This document shows, piece after piece, positions 53,801 through 59,800 of a stretch of DNA of 64,000 bases. Numbering within the stretch: position 1 is the stretch's first letter; every line of letters starts with the position of its first letter. The stretch is taken from assembly GCF_000003815.2 (NCBI RefSeq), contig NC_049996.1:11883072-11947071 (forward strand), written 5' to 3'. The notes beneath the pieces were generated by a model. That model had not been told where the DNA came from. It saw nothing but the letters and a program-made list of their open reading frames with translations, and made no database searches. The stretch is from Branchiostoma floridae. Taxonomy: Eukaryota; Chordata; Leptocardii; Amphioxiformes; Branchiostomatidae. Made by a program: the position numbers and the translations under genes.

Positions 53801-56800
53801 ACAGATTGCTATTGGACGGCATATGGCCGCTCCATTAATAAAACCAATGACCATACTATTTTTGTCTTTTTTTTTGTTGAAAACAGGAATGGAAAAAGAA
53901 AAAAAAAACCTTAGTTTTAACTGAATCTGAATTTTCTGGCTGATTCTGTCTGAGTATTTTGTGTGACTGTGTGTGCGTGTTGAGGGGGGGTCGAGCATTT
54001 TGACCTGAAATTTTATCTTTACTTCCTGTCAGTCTGTGGTTATACTTATTTCCCCAGCAGGTAGATATGGTCTAAACAGTCAAATGATTTCGTACAGCCT
54101 TTATAATTCTATACCCTGCATTACTGACAAAACATATCAGTCATTGTCTGCTGGTCTGAATAGGTACACCACAGGGGATTGAATGATCTCTGACATTTAT
54201 GTGGTGAAGGGAGAATGACCATATAGCATAATTGTACTTTCAATCTACTGCATTTACATCGTCTGGCATTTTGACTCTTGCAATTTAATAAGATTGAATT
54301 GCAGCTTATGAATGAAAAAAATATCAAAGGGATACCATCAGATAGACATACATTTTGTGGTTAAGTTGCAGTATATCACATGTGTTGCTATTCTTCAATA
54401 TATAATTCAAAACTTGGATCCTAGTGTTGTATTCTAGTGGCATTGCCAACTAGACCATGACTAATTGATATAGATTGACCGAATAAGAGTGAAAATTACG
54501 TGCACTTATTAGCACTGTCTTTCAACAATGTCAAAACATGAAACAATTTTAATGATAGAGCTCTATATTGTGGCAAATTCATGTGTTGTTTAACACACCA
54601 TTACAATGTTTGTGAAAACTGACATTTGAAGGTATGTTATATATAATTCATACAAATGTTTCAGATCTATAATGTCTTGTCACACCACTGTCATAAAATT
54701 AAACTAGCTGTCAAAGACATTATTTTGGCAATAGCAATTTTTCCCAATTGTTTTTATCCATTTGTCCTTGGTGCTGAATTGTTACTCTAACAACCAAAAA
54801 TAAGGCTATTTCATAACTTTATGTCTTTAGGGCCTAGAAATGTTACTGATATGTTTCCAATTACGGTCTTGAGTCAGTAGGTAGGAATTCTCTTTTATTT
54901 TTTCAGGGTTTGACCAAAGCGATCCAACAAAATATAGTTTAACAATCGTAAAACCAAAGTATAAGGTAATTTCAATCATATTTCAAATATACATCATATA
55001 AGCACAAAAGAGAACATGTTAGAAAATACTTCTGTCTGAATCACTTAGATGTTGGATCAAAAGTTTTATAGATATGCCTCTTGTCAGGATCGGCAATTTT
55101 TTGTGGAAAAGAAAATGGAAAATTTTTTTCTAGTCAAAAGGAAAGGGACACATGAGTCACATTCCAAAACAGCTCACAAAAATCATTTTGTGCCTTTACT
55201 ATATGTTTTTGTGGCCATTCTAAATGATGAGTAAGAAAATAACATAAATGATAAATGAGTGATAATTTGATAATGGGTGTGAGTAGATAGCTGAGGTATC
55301 TAGCTGGGATATAATTGAGTTATCTCCTGGCTGTAGTGATTTTACTTGCAATCTGTTATCATGCCATTTTCCATACAAAATAAACAGTAAAACAACAAAT
55401 ATTGGAAAATAAAACAAAAGTCTGTACTTTTCATGACATGTTAAAAAAATCAACCTTGCACAATGTTTTCAGATACTACAACATATTGAGAATAATGACA
55501 TATTTATGATTTGATCTCCTGTGAGTTGACCAAAATAAAATCGTTGTTTTGTCCAAAATTTCTAGAACAATCCAGACTATCTAAAATCAACAGAAAAAAG
55601 CAACAACTTTGAAATTGGCAAACAGATTGAAAAAAGGTCAGTAAAACTGAAGTATTTTGCAATGACCAATGTGAGACTGCAATCAATTTCTTTGTTCATG
55701 GTACAAACAAAACAAAGGCAATTCGTCTCAATTGTTTTTGCCAGCATGGTATAATAATACCTCGATTGATATGCATGGCTTATTTCTGTACGATACAATA
55801 ACAATACCACATGTACTATGCATTCTTTTGTACGTATACAGACTAAACCTTATATATTCTCATTTTACACTATGGGCTAACCATTATTTTTGAATATGGA
55901 CAATGCACTAGTTTTGTGGACAGATCACATTACATATACATTTAGTAAACGTAACAATAGACCTAACAGATGCCATACTTTTATGTTCTCACGGATCAGA
56001 AAAATTCATTTCTAAAGATGACGCTGCTTGTAAGAAAAGCGTACAATAGATTTATGATGTATCGACTGGTATATACAGTATATGTTCAGCCATGTGTTTT
56101 ATACACATTGTTGGTATATAGACCGTCAGATTGAATCTGGTGTTAAATATGCATGTAAAATTCAATTGTTCCTAAACATGACTTATTCAAACCCAATCAT
56201 GTCTCATTTTCATCTAGCAGTGTGTCTCATATTTCCACATCTTTATAGTACATAATGTAAGCATCAATGCACATGATATCTATCTTTAGAAATCAACCAA
56301 TTTGTAGCAAATTTCTTTCGGAGAAAGCTGTAAATATGGTTGTTTTCCCCTTGTAAACTTGAAAAATACCACAGCAGCTTTTGGGCAGTCTATCGAATTC
56401 CCACTTCTCTATAGTACATCAATGCACACGATTATACATCTTTTAGAAATCCACCGATTTGTAGCAAATTTCTTTCTGAAAATGCTGTAAATATGGTTGT
56501 TTTTTTCATGTAAACTTGAAAAATACCACAGCAGCTTTGTACTAATGGTTCCAAATGTGCACGTCTCTAATATTAACACCACATATTGACAACCAATTCA
56601 TCACGTGCAGACAGACTGGACATTAAAGCGTGAAATTTTCCCTACCTTCGAACGGCCACTCCACTATATCCTCCAATGTATACACTCGTTTTTTTCCCAC
56701 GGTCTCAACCTCGAACGGCCACTCTTCGATTTCTAGGTCTTGCATTCACGATATCACAACCCCATTTTCCCTATTCGCGTATGTTCTGAAATTCTGAAAT

Positions 56801-59800
56801 AACGCTAGCTACGCCCCACCAAAAACGAAGCCGTCACTGCTTGCTATTAGTCACTTCACGTGACAACTACTTATACGCGTTGTGTAAACGGGATGTTGTG
56901 CAAGCTCCCGCGAGCATCTCGCTTTCAATGCCACGCAATTCTCCGTCTGAATTGCACCAGCGAACGCATTATACACACTAATGGGACGGTTCCGTGATAT
57001 ATCTGGTGCCGGGGTGCCCCAGGGGCTGCTGGGATACGTCTGTCCTAACATCGAGGTCGTAGGGCCACCTTAAATGTGTATCTTGTTTCCTGTCCCTTGT
57101 ACGTAGGACAATATGGGGTAATGTTTATCTACATTTTGATCTGTGATTTCTCTGATAAGCTGCTCTAATGAATATAACTGTCTAGGCTGATAATATAACA
57201 ATTTCTAAAAGCTAACAAAGTGACTATAGTATTGATTGAGCTTGTGCTTGTCACTGTTTTCATTGAATAGTGATCTTTCTGCTTTACAATTCGTTGCATT
57301 GTTTTTGTCAACAAATGTCATTGTTAATAATCCATTTAGGTATTGCAAAGTGCTTTTATCACCCATTGGCCATGTCCCTTGTGAATAATGATATTGAAAA
57401 ATTGTATAATTATTTATGATGTAATGGATGTCTGGGTTACATCAGATTTGCTCCATTTGTCTAAACCCTAAACCTAAATCTAACATATAGGTATCAGAAT
57501 GTACATGTAGGGTTGCAGGAACATAGGGGTGTCGGAACCAGGGCTGTCTCTAGGACCCATATATGTACCTCGGTCCCTGCCGGATGGAAATATTCTTGTC
57601 AGGACATACAAAAACTGTTTTTCATTTTGGCAACAGCAACTTTTTCTATGTCATTTACTGATGTATTGTGTCTGTCCTTGGTGCTGAATTGTTAGTCTAG
57701 TAACCCAAAATATGGCTTTTTCATAACTTTATATCTTAAATGCCGAGAAAAATTATTGGTATGGTTATGTTCCTCAAAAAACAGAATTAGTAGGTACTAA
57801 GATTCATTTTTTTCTCCAGATTTTGACTGAAGCATGCAAAAACTTCAAACAAATCTGAACTTCATGACATGAAACTAATAAAAATGTATTTTCGAAAGAT
57901 TTAAAAGACAGAATTAACAACGAAAACTATCAACATGGGCTCCCACATGATGAGTGGGAAGGGAAAAATTCAAAACTGGAGACAGCCCTGATTGGAATAT
58001 AGGATTGGCCCATATCATATATGCTAAGATGATGGGTTCACGATGCACACTGTGTAATCTGTACGCATGCCAGGACATACAATATTTACACATCACTAAG
58101 CCCCTCTCTCCTACATCCCCCATGAGTCCATCCCTGAGTACCATAGTTACCTACACAAACACAGCAGGTAAAAGCTTTTGCCATGATAACATGGTGTGCT
58201 TCTTTCTATTTCAAGTGCAACGCCCAGTTTGATAGCACTTACCCATAGAACATCTTAAAGTAAGGCTTTGAGGTAATGATGGGCATCATGTGAAGACCCA
58301 AATCTGGATGGTAAGTACATGTACCAGACCTCCATGTTGAAAGGTATCATTTTTGGTGTGTGTGTCTGTCTGTGTCTGTGTTTTTACAATCATATGCTAC
58401 TTATATTCAAAATTACAATAGTTTTGGCCATGAACCATAGTCTGACCAACCACAAAATGAAGAATATATCTTACATATAACATATAACATTTGGACTCAC
58501 ATTCTTTACCAGCCTTAAGTCATGTTTATTCATACATCAACGTAAAGCGTCCTTTCTATAGGAAAGGCAACAATCATAAGGTTACAACATGCTGGACATG
58601 TTGAAAAGTTTTCCTATTATAAAATCCCACAGAACATGTGCATGCAATAATAATTATTTTCCCCACACATAAGGGACAAGGTTAAGGACTCTTAAGACCC
58701 AAGGGCAAACCACTTGCTCTATTGATTAAACAATGAAGGGAACATTACTGTCATTGTGTGTGTGAGTCTGTGAGTATCTTGTATGTGGCTGGAATCCAGA
58801 TTCATTTTTGACTCAGAGTAAGTGTGCATCCCTAGTTATATCAATAGCAGTTACTCAAGCAACTGGATATAAGTTTTGACCATTTCCAAAACCATATCAG
58901 TGCAGTTTCCTGAATAATTTCTATTTGGCACATCTTAACACCTGAATGTCTAACTTGATGTGTCCCTAGTTATTGGAATACACTGTCACTGAGTTAGCAG
59001 AAAGTAAGTGAGTGGGAAGATGACAGCAAAAGTCATGACAGAAAGTAGAGTTCAGAAGTAGTAGAACTAGTTGTTAATCAGACATGACAGTCCAGGTCAC
59101 GGTGTCAACATTTGGCGGAAAATTTACAAGCTAAGACTTATATGTTTTTATCAATCATCATCAAACAGGAAGTAAAAAATGTCAAGCAAAACGACTTCCC
59201 CTCAAAAAGAATTAGGAACCAATTTGAACCCAATACATTTCCATGAAATTTAGGGGCCTCCAGGTGAACGCAAACAGGAATTCCATTTCAGTCACCCGCC
59301 CGCTTTATTCCCTCTGACGTCAATGCAGAACGTAAACCGCTCATTTTGTATTCCTGTCGCACTCTGGGACTGAGATTAAGGAAAGCCAGACTGGCTCCTT
59401 GAGGTAATCAAACGGCAGTGTCTCCTGCAAAATTGAAGAGCTCTCAGGTTTTCACCATACGGATCACTGCATGAATACAGGTACAGGCAATGTTGGTTTA
59501 AAGGAGTACTGAGTTAGCTGCCAATATCACATTTTTGAAATCCTTTATGGTTCAGCTTGCCGTTGTCAATGTTTTTTATACTCATTTTTTTTTGTTACAA
59601 CATTGTGATTCTGTACAAAAATGTATATGGAAATGATATTTTCAGTCTTTTCTTCACGTATTCTAAGATATGTCTTAACGTAATGTAATTTACATTACCT
59701 TGCTCTTTATTCATCTACTTGTACTTCATCAGGTCTCATCAACTGAATCTACAGGTAAAATATCAAGAAAATTCTTCCATCCCATTTTGACATAATGCTT

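Larger units (their letters stand above)
51124..56645 (-). other. TRAK intron
   Basis: About 5.5 kb with no supportable exon. A repeat shared with 57628-57845 is at 54726-54935 and a tandem duplication is at 56235-56540. A minus-strand frame near 53705-53855 looks protein-like for about 47 codons but has no recognised domain or clear splice context. Confidence 0.55.

Noticed and set aside
53705-53855. Protein-like minus-strand frame (AICVASGESQGVYHIDG)
   Set aside because: It has no domain, splice site or neighbouring exon to support it.
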